Below, one piece after another: positions 34,217-42,876 of a stretch of 64,000 nt of DNA (positions within the stretch are counted from its first letter, which is position 1; every line of letters begins with the position of its first letter). The notes under the pieces were generated by a model. The model saw only the letters and a list, made by a program, of their open reading frames with translations, did not search any database and had not been told where the DNA came from. A program made the position numbers and the translations under genes. The stretch spans positions 532,178-596,177 of the forward strand of contig NZ_JBBIFX010000003.1 of the NCBI RefSeq assembly GCF_037543845.1, read 5' to 3'. Source of the DNA: Gymnodinialimonas ulvae (GTDB taxonomy: Bacteria; Pseudomonadota; Alphaproteobacteria; Rhodobacterales; Rhodobacteraceae).

Positions 34217-34892
34217 GGATGTGCACGTCCGACAGGGGAGCTTTGAGCTGTCTCTTAGCCTCGACATACCCAAGGGCGCACGCGTCGCGTTGATGGGGGC
34301 GTCTGGGTCGGGCAAATCGACGGTCCTGTCCGTCGTGGCGGGGTTCACCTGGCCCGACAGCGGCACGGTCTGGATCGATGGCGTGGACGTGTCGCGCGCG
34401 GCGGTGTCGAAACACCCGATTTCGATCCTGTTTCAGGACGGCAACCTGTTCCCGCATCTGACGGTGTTTCAGAACGTCGCCCTTGGGATCGAGCCGAGCC
34501 TGAAGCTCCGCGCGGACGACCAAAAACGGGTCGGCGAAGCCTTGGACAAGGTCGGTTTGCACGGGTTCGGCACCCGCAAACCCGCAGAGCTTTCAGGTGG
34601 GCAGCAAAGCCGCGTCGCGCTGGCGCGGATGTTGTTGCAGGATCGACCGCTTGTCCTTCTGGATGAGCCCTTCGCGGCCCTGGATCCGGGTCTGCGGCGC
34701 GACATGCTTGAGCTTGTTGCGCGCCTGTGTGCCGAGACGGGGCAAACGTTGATCATGGCGACCCATGACCTGCGGGATGCGGAGAGGCTTTGCGATCGGG
34801 TGCTTCTTCTGGAGGATGGCAGGGTCGCGCTGGAAGGGTCTTTGAGCGAGGCCATCGCACATCAAGCGGAGGCGTTGCGACCCTGGATGTGA
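34203..34892 (+). CDS. thiQ: Thiamine ABC transporter ATP-binding protein
   Basis: The 229-residue ATPase has Walker A GASGSGKST, the Q-loop in ISILFQDGNLFPHLTV, the signature LSGGQQSRVALAR, Walker B LVLLDEPFAALD and the switch His in IMATHDLRD. It powers import through ThiP and is the last gene of the TPP-controlled operon. A 14-bp palindrome lies 4 bp after its stop. Confidence 0.94.
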   Translation: MLRLEDVHVRQGSFELSLSLDIPKGARVALMGASGSGKSTVLSVVAGFTWPDSGTVWIDGVDVSRAAVSKHPISILFQDGNLFPHLTVFQNVALGIEPSLKLRADDQKRVGEALDKVGLHGFGTRKPAELSGGQQSRVALARMLLQDRPLVLLDEPFAALDPGLRRDMLELVARLCAETGQTLIMATHDLRDAERLCDRVLLLEDGRVALEGSLSEAIAHQAEALRPWM

Positions 34893-34896
34893 GCCG

Positions 34897-34910
34897 TATC
34901 ACGCGTGATA
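34897..34910. other. Perfect 14-bp palindrome after thiQ
   Basis: TATCACGCGTGATA is fully self-complementary and lies 4 bp after the thiQ stop. With no loop and no T-tract it is a poor terminator. It could be an operator for an unknown regulator or chance. The following AT-rich stretch to 35001 holds no gene. Confidence 0.4.
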
Positions 34911-35001
34911 GGCAGGGCTAGCTCGTTGATACCAAAACAAAAAACCGTTGTATTATAAGAATAGAGACACCGGCGTTAACCAATCTGTAGCGCCAAAACG
35001 A

Positions 35002-35033
35002 AAAACGCGCCCCGGATTGCCGGAGCGCGTTTT
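35002..35033. terminator. Terminator of the petABC operon
   Basis: The stem AAAACGCGC / GCGCGTTTT encloses a second short stem CCGG-ATTG-CCGG. It lies 22 bp beyond the petC stop at 35055 on the minus strand. Flanking A/T runs allow it to act in both directions, so it also blocks read-through from thiQ. Confidence 0.88.
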
Positions 35034-35054
35034 CTTGTACCTATGACCGGCAGA

Positions 35055-35867
35055 TCACTCGGCGGGTTGCGTCGCCTTCTTGGCCCGTGCCTTGACCGGC
35101 GCCCAGAGACGCTTGTTGGTCAGGTAGAGAAGCACCGAAAAGATGCCGAGGATGATCACGGCCACAAAGCCCATCTGCTTGCGCGCCATCATATGCGGCT
35201 CTGCCGCCCACATCAGGAACGCAGACACGTCTTCGGCCATCTGACTCTCGGTCGCGACCGTGCCATCGGCATATTCCACCGCACCTTCCCACAGGGGGGG
35301 CGCCATGGAGATCAGGCCACCGGACATCGTCGTATTCTCGTAGAGGATGGTGCCGAACTGCTCGACCTCTTCGCCGGTGTAATGGGTCAGGAGCGAGTAG
35401 ATATACTCTGGCCCACCCAGACCGTAGAGCAGCGGATAGATCGCCGTGCCCCGCGGGCCGGAGAAGCCGGTGCGCGCCTTGGCCATCAAGCTCAGGTCCG
35501 GTGCACCGACGCCGTCATTGGCTGGGAAGTTGTCGTTCGGAATGGCCGGGCGCCAATCCTGCAGATCCTCGTCATACACCTCGATGAAGTTCTGATCGAT
35601 GTAGGCCAGAACCTCTTCTTCGGTCCAACCGACGCCACCTTCGTCCGCAAGCGACCGCAGGGGCACGTATTGAAGACCGTGACAGCCCGCACAAACCTCG
35701 GTGTAAACCTGAAGGCCGCGCTGCAACTGATCCTGATCGAAGGTACCAAACGGACCCTGGAACGAGAACGGCACGTTGGTGATGTCACCTGCGCCACCTG
35801 CTGCAATTGCACCTCCGGTGGAGAGGGCCAGCGCCGTGGTGGCGCTGATTGCTAGTTTTCTGAACAT
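35055..35867 (-). CDS. petC: Cytochrome c1 of the bc1 complex
   Basis: The 270-residue subunit passes electrons from the Rieske centre to soluble cytochrome c. It has a signal peptide (LAISATTALALSTGGAIAAG), the heme-binding motif EVCAGCHGLQYVPLRSL, the distal Met region (TTMSGGLISMAPPLWEG) and a C-terminal membrane anchor (QMGFVAVIILGIFSVLLYL). ATG 35867 has GAGAGGAG 9 bp upstream; an ATG at 35885 overlaps petB by 4 bp but lacks a site. It is the last gene of petABC. Confidence 0.95.
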   Translation of the reverse strand: MFRKLAISATTALALSTGGAIAAGGAGDITNVPFSFQGPFGTFDQDQLQRGLQVYTEVCAGCHGLQYVPLRSLADEGGVGWTEEEVLAYIDQNFIEVYDEDLQDWRPAIPNDNFPANDGVGAPDLSLMAKARTGFSGPRGTAIYPLLYGLGGPEYIYSLLTHYTGEEVEQFGTILYENTTMSGGLISMAPPLWEGAVEYADGTVATESQMAEDVSAFLMWAAEPHMMARKQMGFVAVIILGIFSVLLYLTNKRLWAPVKARAKKATQPAE

Positions 35868-35881
35868 TGTCAGCTCCTCTC

Positions 35882-37237
35882 TCATTCTGCCGGTGTCGGC
35901 GCAGCCGCCGTGCCGGACCCGGGCGTGCCCGTGTTATCGGCCTTGTGGCTGTTGAAGTCGTCTTCAATGGTGTCGGGCTGCGGCAGCGGCTTCTCGATGA
36001 CGCCAAGCAGCGGCAAGATCACCAGGAAGTACGCGAACCAATATGCGGCACCGATCAGCGAGATGTAGGGATAGATCCCTTCCGCCGGACGCGCACCAAC
36101 CCAGGTCAGCACGATGAAATTCACCACGAAGATCCAGAACCACCACTTGAACATCGGGCGGTAGCGACCGGACCGGACGCTGGACGTGTCCAGCCACGGG
36201 GCCAGCGCCATCACGACGATCGCACCGAACATCGCAACCACCCCGAAGAAGGCCGCATCGACGATACCACCTGTCAGGAAGTTGGCCGCGATGACCACCC
36301 AAACCTCGTTATCGAAGGCGCGCAGGATCGCGTAGAACGGCAGGAAGTACCATTCGGGCACGATGTGTGCAGGCGTCGCAAGCGGGTTCGCTTCGATGTA
36401 GTTATCCGGGTGGCCGAGGTAGTTCGGCATGAAGCCCACGATGGCGAAGAAGATCACCAGAATGACCGCAAGCGCAAATAGGTCCTTGATCACGAAGTAG
36501 GGCCAGAACGGCAGCGTGTCCGCCTCGGCTTCTTTCTTCGAGGTGCGGCGCACTTCGACACCGGTCGGGTTGTTGTTGCCCGTGGTGTGGAAGGCCCAGA
36601 TGTGCACGATCACAAGACCCAGGATCAGGAAGGGCAGCAGATAGTGCAGCGACAGGAAGCGGTTCAGCGTGGCGTTGTCCACGGCAGGTCCGCCCAGAAG
36701 CCAGGTCTGGATCGATTCACCGATGAACGGGATCGCGCCGAACAGGCCGGTGATCACGGTCGCGCCCCAGAAGGACATCTGACCCCAGGGCAGAACGTAG
36801 CCCATGAACGCCGTGCCCATCATCAGGACATAGATCAGCATACCGATGATCCACGTCACCTCACGCGGGGCCTTGTAAGAGCCGTAGTAGAGGCCGCGGA
36901 AGATGTGCAGATAGACTGCGATAAAGAACAGGGATGCGCCGTTTTGGTGGATGTAGCGGATCGCCCACCCCCCGTTCACGTTGCGCATGATGTGCTCGAC
37001 CGAGGCAAACGCCATGTCGACATGCGGCGTGTAGTGCATCACCAGAAGGACGCCGGTGATGATCTGCATCACCAGGCAGAAAACGAGCACGATACCGAAG
37101 ATCCACATCCAGTTGAGATTCTTGGGCGTCGGGATCATCAACGTGTCATACATCAAACCCACGATCGGTAGGCGGCTGTGCAGCCACTTTTCGCCACGCG
37201 AGTTCGGTTCATAATGGTCGTGGGGAATACCACCCAT
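35882..37237 (-). CDS. petB: Cytochrome b of the bc1 complex
   Basis: The 451-residue membrane protein has eight main helices. Four histidines ligate hemes bL and bH in SVEHIMRNVNGGWAIRYIHQNG, FFIAVYLHIFRGLYYGSYK and FLSLHYLLPFLILGLVIVHI. The quinol site carries PEWYFLPFYAILRA. Unlike plant b6 it is a full-length, unsplit cytochrome b. A Pro/Ala-rich tail of about 25 residues follows the last helix. petA ends 14 bp upstream and petC begins 14 bp downstream. Confidence 0.96.
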   Translation of the reverse strand: MGGIPHDHYEPNSRGEKWLHSRLPIVGLMYDTLMIPTPKNLNWMWIFGIVLVFCLVMQIITGVLLVMHYTPHVDMAFASVEHIMRNVNGGWAIRYIHQNGASLFFIAVYLHIFRGLYYGSYKAPREVTWIIGMLIYVLMMGTAFMGYVLPWGQMSFWGATVITGLFGAIPFIGESIQTWLLGGPAVDNATLNRFLSLHYLLPFLILGLVIVHIWAFHTTGNNNPTGVEVRRTSKKEAEADTLPFWPYFVIKDLFALAVILVIFFAIVGFMPNYLGHPDNYIEANPLATPAHIVPEWYFLPFYAILRAFDNEVWVVIAANFLTGGIVDAAFFGVVAMFGAIVVMALAPWLDTSSVRSGRYRPMFKWWFWIFVVNFIVLTWVGARPAEGIYPYISLIGAAYWFAYFLVILPLLGVIEKPLPQPDTIEDDFNSHKADNTGTPGSGTAAAPTPAE

Positions 37238-37251
37238 GTGTCGTTCCTCCG

Positions 37252-37827
37252 TTAACCGAGCAAAATGGTTGTGTCGTCAAGAAACTCTGCCGGTGGGATC
37301 GGCAGGTTCCGGGGTGCGGGGCCGCGGCGGATGCGGCCGGCCGCGTCGTAGTGCGAGCCGTGACAGGGACAGAACCAGCCGCCGAAATCACCGGCGCCAT
37401 CGCCCAACGGCACGCAACCAAGGTGCGTACACACACCTTGCATCACAAGCCATTCGCCGGTGTCATCCACGCCCGGCGGTGTAATGGTCCGGTTCTCGTC
37501 GGCGGCATCGGCACCTTCGGCGTTTTCATTGCGCGACTCCGGGTCCGGCAGCTCCGACACCTCGACGGCGCGGGCCGACTCGATCTCTTCGGCGGTACGG
37601 CGACGAATGAAGATGGGCTTGCCCAGGAACAAAACCGTCAGCTGCGTCCCTTCGGAGACGCCCGATACGTCGACGCGCATCTGGCTGGCCGCGCGGGTGT
37701 CGGCGGACGGGTTCATGGAATTCACAAGCGGCCAAGCGGCCGCACCTGCCACAACAGCGCCGAAACCGGCGGTGCCGTAGTACAGAAAGTCCCGGCGATC
37801 GCCGGAAGGATCCTCTGCGTGTGACAC
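37252..37827 (-). CDS. petA: Ubiquinol-cytochrome c reductase Rieske iron-sulfur subunit
   Basis: The 191-residue protein has an N-terminal anchor with a twin-arginine motif (GDRRDFLYYGTAGFGAVVAG), as expected for a cofactor-loaded Tat substrate that keeps its helix. The [2Fe-2S] ligands lie in GVCTHLGCVPLG and FCPCHGSHYDAAGR. It is the first gene of petABC. The 287 bp upstream (37828-38114) contain no gene and should hold the operon promoter; I could not identify clear -35 and -10 elements there. Confidence 0.95.
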   Translation of the reverse strand: MSHAEDPSGDRRDFLYYGTAGFGAVVAGAAAWPLVNSMNPSADTRAASQMRVDVSGVSEGTQLTVLFLGKPIFIRRRTAEEIESARAVEVSELPDPESRNENAEGADAADENRTITPPGVDDTGEWLVMQGVCTHLGCVPLGDGAGDFGGWFCPCHGSHYDAAGRIRRGPAPRNLPIPPAEFLDDTTILLG

Positions 37828-38114
37828 GAGCTCTCCTGTTCTCTCTATCGGGGTCGGACGTCTCCGGACCCGGGGGAAACTGCAAACAGGGCCTCAGACT
37901 CTGTCCGGTGCCCAACCTGCCGTGCTGTTACTGGGTGACGTTATAGGCGTCCAGCGGACAAACGCGCGCACAGGGGCGGAAATGTCGCAGAATCCCGCTC
38001 AGTTGACCCATGGCGCGACTCTGTCGCAGCGCGGCAACGCCTTGGGTTGAATTGAGCGGCCATTCGGGAGCGTCGGATTGATCCTTATGGTCACAGCGCG
38101 ACTCGCGACAGCCG

Positions 38115-38540
38115 CTAGAGATCCGCGCGCATCAGGCGGTGGGGAATGCCGGATCCATCGTCGTAATCCGCCCCGGTCGCCACAAATCCCAGCCGTTCGT
38201 AGAACGCAATCGCATGGGTCTGGCTTTCCAGCTCGGCGCGGCGAAATCCCAGGGCTCGCGCATCGTCAAGAACCGCGCGCATGATCTTCGCCCCAAGCCC
38301 GGTGCCGCGGTGGGGTCGCAACACCGCGACCCGTCCGATCTTGGCGGTGTCACCGCGCGCCACGATCCGGGCGCAGCCTGCCGGGCCATCCGCACACAGG
38401 GCAAGGTAATGCAGCGCGTCGGCGTCGTATTCATCCAGATCCGGTGGATCGATGATCTCTTGCTCGATCTCGAACACGGCGTGGCGCACGTCGAAACACG
38501 CCTGACGATCCGCCTCGGTCTGCGCGCGCGCGATTTTCAC
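38115..38540 (-). CDS. GNAT-family N-acetyltransferase
   Basis: The 141-residue protein starts with GTG at 38540, overlapping the stop of the GST gene (GTGA). It has the GNAT acetyl-CoA site in IGRVAVLRPHRGTGLGAKIM and the C-terminal LGFRRAELESQTHAIAFYE with the conserved Tyr. FDVRHAVFEIEQEI at the N terminus is the ElaA-like helix. The acceptor is unknown. The gene is the last of a three-gene overlapping cluster. Confidence 0.85.
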   Translation of the reverse strand: MKIARAQTEADRQACFDVRHAVFEIEQEIIDPPDLDEYDADALHYLALCADGPAGCARIVARGDTAKIGRVAVLRPHRGTGLGAKIMRAVLDDARALGFRRAELESQTHAIAFYERLGFVATGADYDDGSGIPHRLMRADL

Positions 38541-39139
38541 GCCGGCGCGGTTGCGACCATTGAGGGGCGCGCGGAGAAGCGGGTATACCAGGAGGCCAGT
38601 GCCTCGCGCCCGGCACGCCAGTCCTCGTCGGGGAACCGGAAATCGAGATATCCCAAGGCGCAGGCGACGCTGACCTGCCCCATATCGACCGGGCCGTGCA
38701 GATGGCTCATCCATTGCCGCTCGATCGTGTCCAGCGCCCGGTTTATCTTGGCCCATTGCCCTTCGAACCACGGAGCCCAGACCTTGGATTTCGGGCGGAA
38801 GCGCTGTTCGTAGATCATGCCGACCGCCGCTTCCATGATGCCATCCCCGGTCGCTTCCAAGGTCAAGACCTCCCACAGGCGCGCAGGTGGATAAAGCCCG
38901 GCCCGGGCGTGATCGTCGAGAAAGCGACAGATCACGTTGCTGTCGTAGATTGTGGGGCCGCTTTCGCGCGTCAGCGCCGGAATTTTGCCCAATGGATTGG
39001 CGGCGTTGATCTTGTCTTCGCCACCCATCGGCGAAGCGGTGACCTCAACATAAGGAATATCGGTGATGCCCGCCTCCACCACCATAACGCGCGCCTTGCG
39101 TACGAAGGGCGACGCGCCTGACCCGAGAAGTTCCATCAT
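38537..39139 (-). CDS. Glutathione S-transferase family protein
   Basis: The 200-residue protein has the N-terminal thioredoxin-like GST domain: LLGSGASPFVRKARVMVVEA places Ser at the glutathione-activating position, NPLGKIPAL holds the cis-Pro, and YDSNVICRFLDD the Ser/Asp contact. A C-terminal helical domain follows (FEGQWAKINRALDTIERQW). It conjugates or exchanges glutathione; the substrate is unknown. It overlaps both neighbours by 4 bp. Confidence 0.88.
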   Translation of the reverse strand: MMELLGSGASPFVRKARVMVVEAGITDIPYVEVTASPMGGEDKINAANPLGKIPALTRESGPTIYDSNVICRFLDDHARAGLYPPARLWEVLTLEATGDGIMEAAVGMIYEQRFRPKSKVWAPWFEGQWAKINRALDTIERQWMSHLHGPVDMGQVSVACALGYLDFRFPDEDWRAGREALASWYTRFSARPSMVATAPA

Positions 39140-39417
39140 GACGATCGCCTTATCCTGAGACGCGCGAGCGCCGTTGCATCAATGCGGAACCGCGGGCCGA
39201 AGCGCCCAAGCCGTGCCGTGCGCGCGGCACGGGCCGAGGCGTTGATCTGGCCAGGGGCGCGGCGCAGCTGCACACCATCGGGCACCTTATCCATCTGTGT
39301 CTCAATCGCTTGCGGGAAATCGCCGCGCGGGGCGAAGCGCGCTGCGGCAAACCCTATCGCGGCCACCGCGCCGTAGCGCAGGGCCATCGCGGCCAGGGGG
39401 GTCAGTTGAAGGGGCAT
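39136..39417 (-). CDS. Short hypothetical protein, first gene of the GST-GNAT cluster
   Basis: The 93-residue product has one hydrophobic N-terminal segment (AMALRYGAVAAIGFAAARF) and a very basic second half (ARAARTARLGRFGPRFRID). No family recognised. It overlaps the GST start by 4 bp (ATGA), which supports real translation. It may be membrane-attached with a cytoplasmic Arg-rich tail. Confidence 0.6.
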   Translation of the reverse strand: MPLQLTPLAAMALRYGAVAAIGFAAARFAPRGDFPQAIETQMDKVPDGVQLRRAPGQINASARAARTARLGRFGPRFRIDATALARLRIRRSS

Positions 39418-39447
39418 CGCGTCCTCCGCATCCGGGATCAGGGTCCC

Positions 39448-40110
39448 CTAGATGTAGGTAAGCGGGCTGCCCTTGTCTATCGACGGCACACCTCCGGTCA
39501 TCAGGGCGCTCAGCGTTTCGACCTCATGCCCGATGGGACTTTGCTTGATCTGCTCGGCCGCGCCGGCACGCGCCTCGTCACTTTTGTTCTGGTTCAGCTT
39601 GAAGGTGCCATCCACCTGCTGAACCTTGAACCGGAACGGCAAGATCTGCCGCATCATCCGTTCAAGCGTATCCTCGGACATCTTCGACGTCGCCCACATC
39701 GGCTTGGGCGCAAGCCGCCCTTCGAAATGGGCGGACAGGCGATCAAGATGTTCGCGCATGAGGCCGCCTTCCATGGGCTCCAACACACCGCGCAGGTGAA
39801 CGGCCACGTAGTTCCACGTGGGCACCTGATCCGGCGTGTCGTACCAATCGGGCGAAACGTAGCCGTCGGGCCCGTTCACGATGATCACTGCAGGCGTTGG
39901 CTCCTCAAGCTCGACAACCGCGCGCGCGATGGGGTTGGATCGGACCAGATGCAGTTCCGCAACCTCGCCCGCCTCATCCAGAAAGAAAGGGATATGGCTG
40001 ATCAAAGGGGCAGGGTCGGCATTCATGCAAAGCACACCAAAGCCGCGTTTGCGACACATGGCGAGGTTCATGAACGTCGGTTCCTGACGGAAGGCGGGGT
40101 TCGGATGCAT
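39448..40110 (-). CDS. PaiB-family FMN-binding protein
   Basis: The 220-residue protein matches PaiB: MHPNPAFRQEPTFMNLAM at the N terminus, then LISHIPFFLDEAGEVAELHLVRSNPIAR, SPDWYDTPDQVPTWNYVAVH and a C-terminal FKLNQNKSDEARAG. The fold is a split-barrel flavin binder. In Bacillus PaiB was described as a negative regulator of protease genes; in proteobacteria the role is unproven and an FMN- or heme-linked enzyme is also possible. It is separated by 14 bp from the mtaB stop. Confidence 0.88.
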   Translation of the reverse strand: MHPNPAFRQEPTFMNLAMCRKRGFGVLCMNADPAPLISHIPFFLDEAGEVAELHLVRSNPIARAVVELEEPTPAVIIVNGPDGYVSPDWYDTPDQVPTWNYVAVHLRGVLEPMEGGLMREHLDRLSAHFEGRLAPKPMWATSKMSEDTLERMMRQILPFRFKVQQVDGTFKLNQNKSDEARAGAAEQIKQSPIGHEVETLSALMTGGVPSIDKGSPLTYI

Positions 40111-40124
40111 CGATCACTCTCGGA

Positions 40125-41396
40125 CTAGGCCGGTTCAACCGTACACGCCAAGAGTTGACGGTCCGTTGCTCCGGCGATCTTGGCACTGATGATCTCGCCT
40201 TCCGGCTGATCTTGACCAAAGGCAACCTCGGCGAAGTGTTCGGTGCGTCCCATCCGGGGTTTTTCAACAAGGATGTTGTGTTTCTGCCCTATCTGTTTGG
40301 ACAGGTGAGCGGCAACGCGCGCCTCTCCTGCCGCACGCAGCCGCGCCGCGCGGGCCTTGATCGCACGCCCATCGACTTGCGGCATGTGGGCCGCGGGCGT
40401 TCCGGGACGTGGGCTGTAGGGGAACACATGCAACCAGGTCAGGTCGCAGTCCTCAAGCAATCGCAGGGAATTGTCGAACTGCGATTCGGTTTCGGTCGGA
40501 AACCCGGCGATGATATCGGCCCCGAACGTCATGTCAGGCCGCAGGCGTTTGGCCTCGGAGCAGAAGGCAATCGCATCGTCACGCAGATGGCGCCGCTTCA
40601 TGCGCTTGAGGATCAGGTCATCGCCATGCTGAAGGCTGAGGTGGAGATGCGGCATCAGGCGCGGCTCGGTCGCGATGGCCTGCATCAGGTTTTCATCCAC
40701 CTCGATCGAGTCGATGGAACTGATGCGCATCCTCGGCAGGTCCGGGACAAGCCGCAGGATCCGCATCACCAGATCACCAAGTTTCGGCTGACCCGGAAGA
40801 TCAGCGCCCCATGACGTCAGATCGACGCCAGTCAACACCACCTCATTGAAGCCCCGGTCGACCAGCCGCTTGATCTGTTCGACCACCACGCCCGCCGGGA
40901 CGGAGCGACTGTTCCCGCGCCCGTAGGGAATAATGCAGAAGGTGCAGCGGTGATCGCAGCCGTTCTGAACCTGCACATAGGCACGGTGGCGCCCGAACCC
41001 ATCAATCAGGTGTCCGGCGGTTTCCTCGACCGACATAATGTCATCGACACGCACCTTTTCGGTCTGCCCGATGAAATCGGCAGGCAGGCTGTCCCAGGTC
41101 GCGGGCTGCATCTTTTCGGTGTTGCCAAGGACAAGGTCGACCTCGGCCATGGCTTCGAACGTCTGCGGCTCGGTCTGCGCGGCGCATCCGGTGACGATCA
41201 GGCGTGCGTCGGGATTGTCCCGCCGCAGCTTGCGGATTTCCTGCCGGGCTTTGCGCACGGCTTCGGACGTGACGGCGCAAGTGTTCACGATCACCGCATC
41301 CTGCAGGCCGGCGGCTTGCGTCATCTCGCGCATCGCTTCGGTCTCGTAGGCGTTGAGACGGCAGCCAAGCGTGTGGAACACCGGAGGGTTGCTCAT
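40125..41396 (-). CDS. mtaB: tRNA t6A37 methylthiotransferase MtaB
   Basis: This radical-SAM enzyme converts t6A37 to ms2t6A in tRNAs that read ANN codons, such as tRNA-Lys(UUU), which is encoded just downstream of dapF. The 423-residue protein has the N-terminal MTTase domain with three cluster cysteines (TLGCRLN, NTCAVT, GCAAQ) and the radical-SAM motif QNGCDHRCTFCIIPYGRG. A C-terminal TRAM-like region follows. Its start overlaps the dapF stop by 4 bp (ATGA). Confidence 0.93.
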   Translation of the reverse strand: MSNPPVFHTLGCRLNAYETEAMREMTQAAGLQDAVIVNTCAVTSEAVRKARQEIRKLRRDNPDARLIVTGCAAQTEPQTFEAMAEVDLVLGNTEKMQPATWDSLPADFIGQTEKVRVDDIMSVEETAGHLIDGFGRHRAYVQVQNGCDHRCTFCIIPYGRGNSRSVPAGVVVEQIKRLVDRGFNEVVLTGVDLTSWGADLPGQPKLGDLVMRILRLVPDLPRMRISSIDSIEVDENLMQAIATEPRLMPHLHLSLQHGDDLILKRMKRRHLRDDAIAFCSEAKRLRPDMTFGADIIAGFPTETESQFDNSLRLLEDCDLTWLHVFPYSPRPGTPAAHMPQVDGRAIKARAARLRAAGEARVAAHLSKQIGQKHNILVEKPRMGRTEHFAEVAFGQDQPEGEIISAKIAGATDRQLLACTVEPA

Positions 41397-42241
41397 GCGA
41401 GGCTGTCCAGAAAGGCAGGCGTCAGTTCACCTGAAAAGACATGGGCGGTTGGGCCGGTCATCCAAACGCCATCATCGCGCCAATCGACGTGGATTTCGCC
41501 GCCATCCAGCGTCAGACGCACGCGCCGCCCCGTCAGACCCCGGCGCGCCGCCGCCACCGCAACCGCGCAGGACGACGACCCGGACGCCAGCGTCACGCCA
41601 ACCCCCCGTTCCCACACCCTCATCCGCAGGTGATCGCGCCCGATGACATGGGCGAATTGCACATTGGTGCGTTCGGGAAACAGCGGATGGTGTTCGAACT
41701 TCGCCCCCAGCGTTTCCAGATCGACCGCCTCGGCATCTTTGACGAAGAAGGTGCAATGCGGATTGCCCATTCCGGTTGCCACGGGCACGCCATCCAGCGG
41801 CAGATGCAACGTATCGCAGGCCCCCTTAAGTGGAATGCCCTGCCACGACATGACGGGCTGGCCCATGTTGACCGAGGTCAGGCCGTTGCCTTCATCCACG
41901 GCTTCCAGAATGCCACGTTCGGTGCGCAGGGTGATGCGGTGTTTGCCGGTCAGCTCCATTTCGCGCCGCGCGATGCAGCGCGTGGCATTGCCGCAGGCCC
42001 CGGCCGTGGACCCATCGGCATTCCAGAACGTCAGGTGCAGATCGGTATCTTCGCCATCCCGGATCACCGCAAGCTGATCAAAGCCGACGCCGCGATGCCG
42101 ATCACCCAGCCCCTTCGCAAGCGCAGGGGTCATCGTGGCGGCATCGGTCCGGGCATCGACGATGACAAAGTCGTTGCCGAGGCCGTGCATCTTCAGAAAC
42201 GGAAGGCCGAGATGTGAGTCTGTGCTGGACATGGCGGGCAT
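41393..42241 (-). CDS. dapF: Diaminopimelate epimerase with a Ser in place of the second catalytic Cys
   Basis: DapF interconverts LL- and meso-diaminopimelate. The 282-residue protein has the family blocks KMHGLGNDFVIVDAR, WNADGSTAGACGNATRC (catalytic Cys83) and TGMGNPHCTFFV. In the second active-site block, ERGVGVTLASGSSSCAVAV, the residue that is Cys217 in E. coli (ERGAGLTRACGSGACAAV) is Ser220; the GCG-TCC-GGG codons are clear. Cys225 matches a second conserved Cys and not the acid/base. Two ATGs, 42241 and 42232, are possible. Together with dapD and dapE this covers three steps of the pathway. Confidence 0.93.
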   Translation of the reverse strand: MPAMSSTDSHLGLPFLKMHGLGNDFVIVDARTDAATMTPALAKGLGDRHRGVGFDQLAVIRDGEDTDLHLTFWNADGSTAGACGNATRCIARREMELTGKHRITLRTERGILEAVDEGNGLTSVNMGQPVMSWQGIPLKGACDTLHLPLDGVPVATGMGNPHCTFFVKDAEAVDLETLGAKFEHHPLFPERTNVQFAHVIGRDHLRMRVWERGVGVTLASGSSSCAVAVAAARRGLTGRRVRLTLDGGEIHVDWRDDGVWMTGPTAHVFSGELTPAFLDSLA

Positions 42242-42340
42242 ATACGCGTGCGCTGCGTAACTTCAAAGGGGCGCGGCGCAGGAGCCCCGGATTTTCGCTT
42301 GACGAGTCACAGGGGGCCTCTTAGGAACGCGCCCTTGAGT

Positions 42341-42416
42341 GGGCCCGTAGCTCAGCTGGTAGAGCAGTTGACTTTTAATCAATTGGTCACAGGTTCGAAT
42401 CCTGTCGGGCTCACCA
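42341..42416 (+). tRNA. tRNA-Lys (anticodon TTT)
   Basis: The 76-nt cloverleaf includes the 3' CCA. Acceptor stem GGGCCCG pairs with CGGGCTC (one G-U). The D arm is GCTC-AGCTGGTA-GAGC and the anticodon stem is GTTGA/TCAAT around loop CTTTTAA, giving anticodon TTT. The T arm is ACAGG-TTCGAAT-CCTGT. It lies alone between divergent dapF and convergent glutaredoxin. Confidence 0.97.
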
Positions 42417-42439
42417 TTTTTCCCAACGTTGCCTGACCC

Positions 42440-42709
42440 CTAGCGCCCGAACAGGCGTTTCCGTCCGGGCTTTTGCGCCTTGAGATATGCCTTCAGGTCC
42501 GTGAAGCCGCCAATCCGTTCCCCTTCGATGAAGATCAACGGCGTCGTGGTGATGTGGTGCTTGTCCTTGAACGCGTCGGTTTCACGCCGCGTGCGCAACA
42601 CATGATCTTCGATCTCGAACCCCTTGCGGCGCAGCAGGTCGCGGGCAGCGGTTCCGTACCCGCAGGTGTATTCGGGAAGATCCATACGGTGGAGAACGGC
42701 TTTGGGCAT
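42440..42709 (-). CDS. Glutaredoxin with a CGYG active site
   Basis: The 89-residue protein starts at ATG 42709, with AAAGGACC about 8 bp upstream. It has a glutaredoxin fold: an N-terminal strand and the motif PEYTCGYGTAARDLL (Cys16), then TTTPLIFIEGERIGGFTDL, which holds the TxP cis-proline and the GG glutathione-binding turn. The active site is C-G-Y-G rather than the dithiol CPYC, so it should act by a monothiol route or as a cluster carrier. The C terminus is basic (KPGRKRLFGR). Confidence 0.85.
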   Translation of the reverse strand: MPKAVLHRMDLPEYTCGYGTAARDLLRRKGFEIEDHVLRTRRETDAFKDKHHITTTPLIFIEGERIGGFTDLKAYLKAQKPGRKRLFGR

Positions 42710-42876
42710 GGCGATGGGTCCTTTCAACGGAGCCACCCATATGGCGACGCAATCCGAACAAACCCAAGGCTTCGCGGTTCACTTCGCTGTGACGCACCAT
42801 GGAATGCGTCGCAAATCCGATATGGCGCGTCGTACAGATCCTTTGGAATCGCACCGGTGCAGGCTAAACGCAGGGC

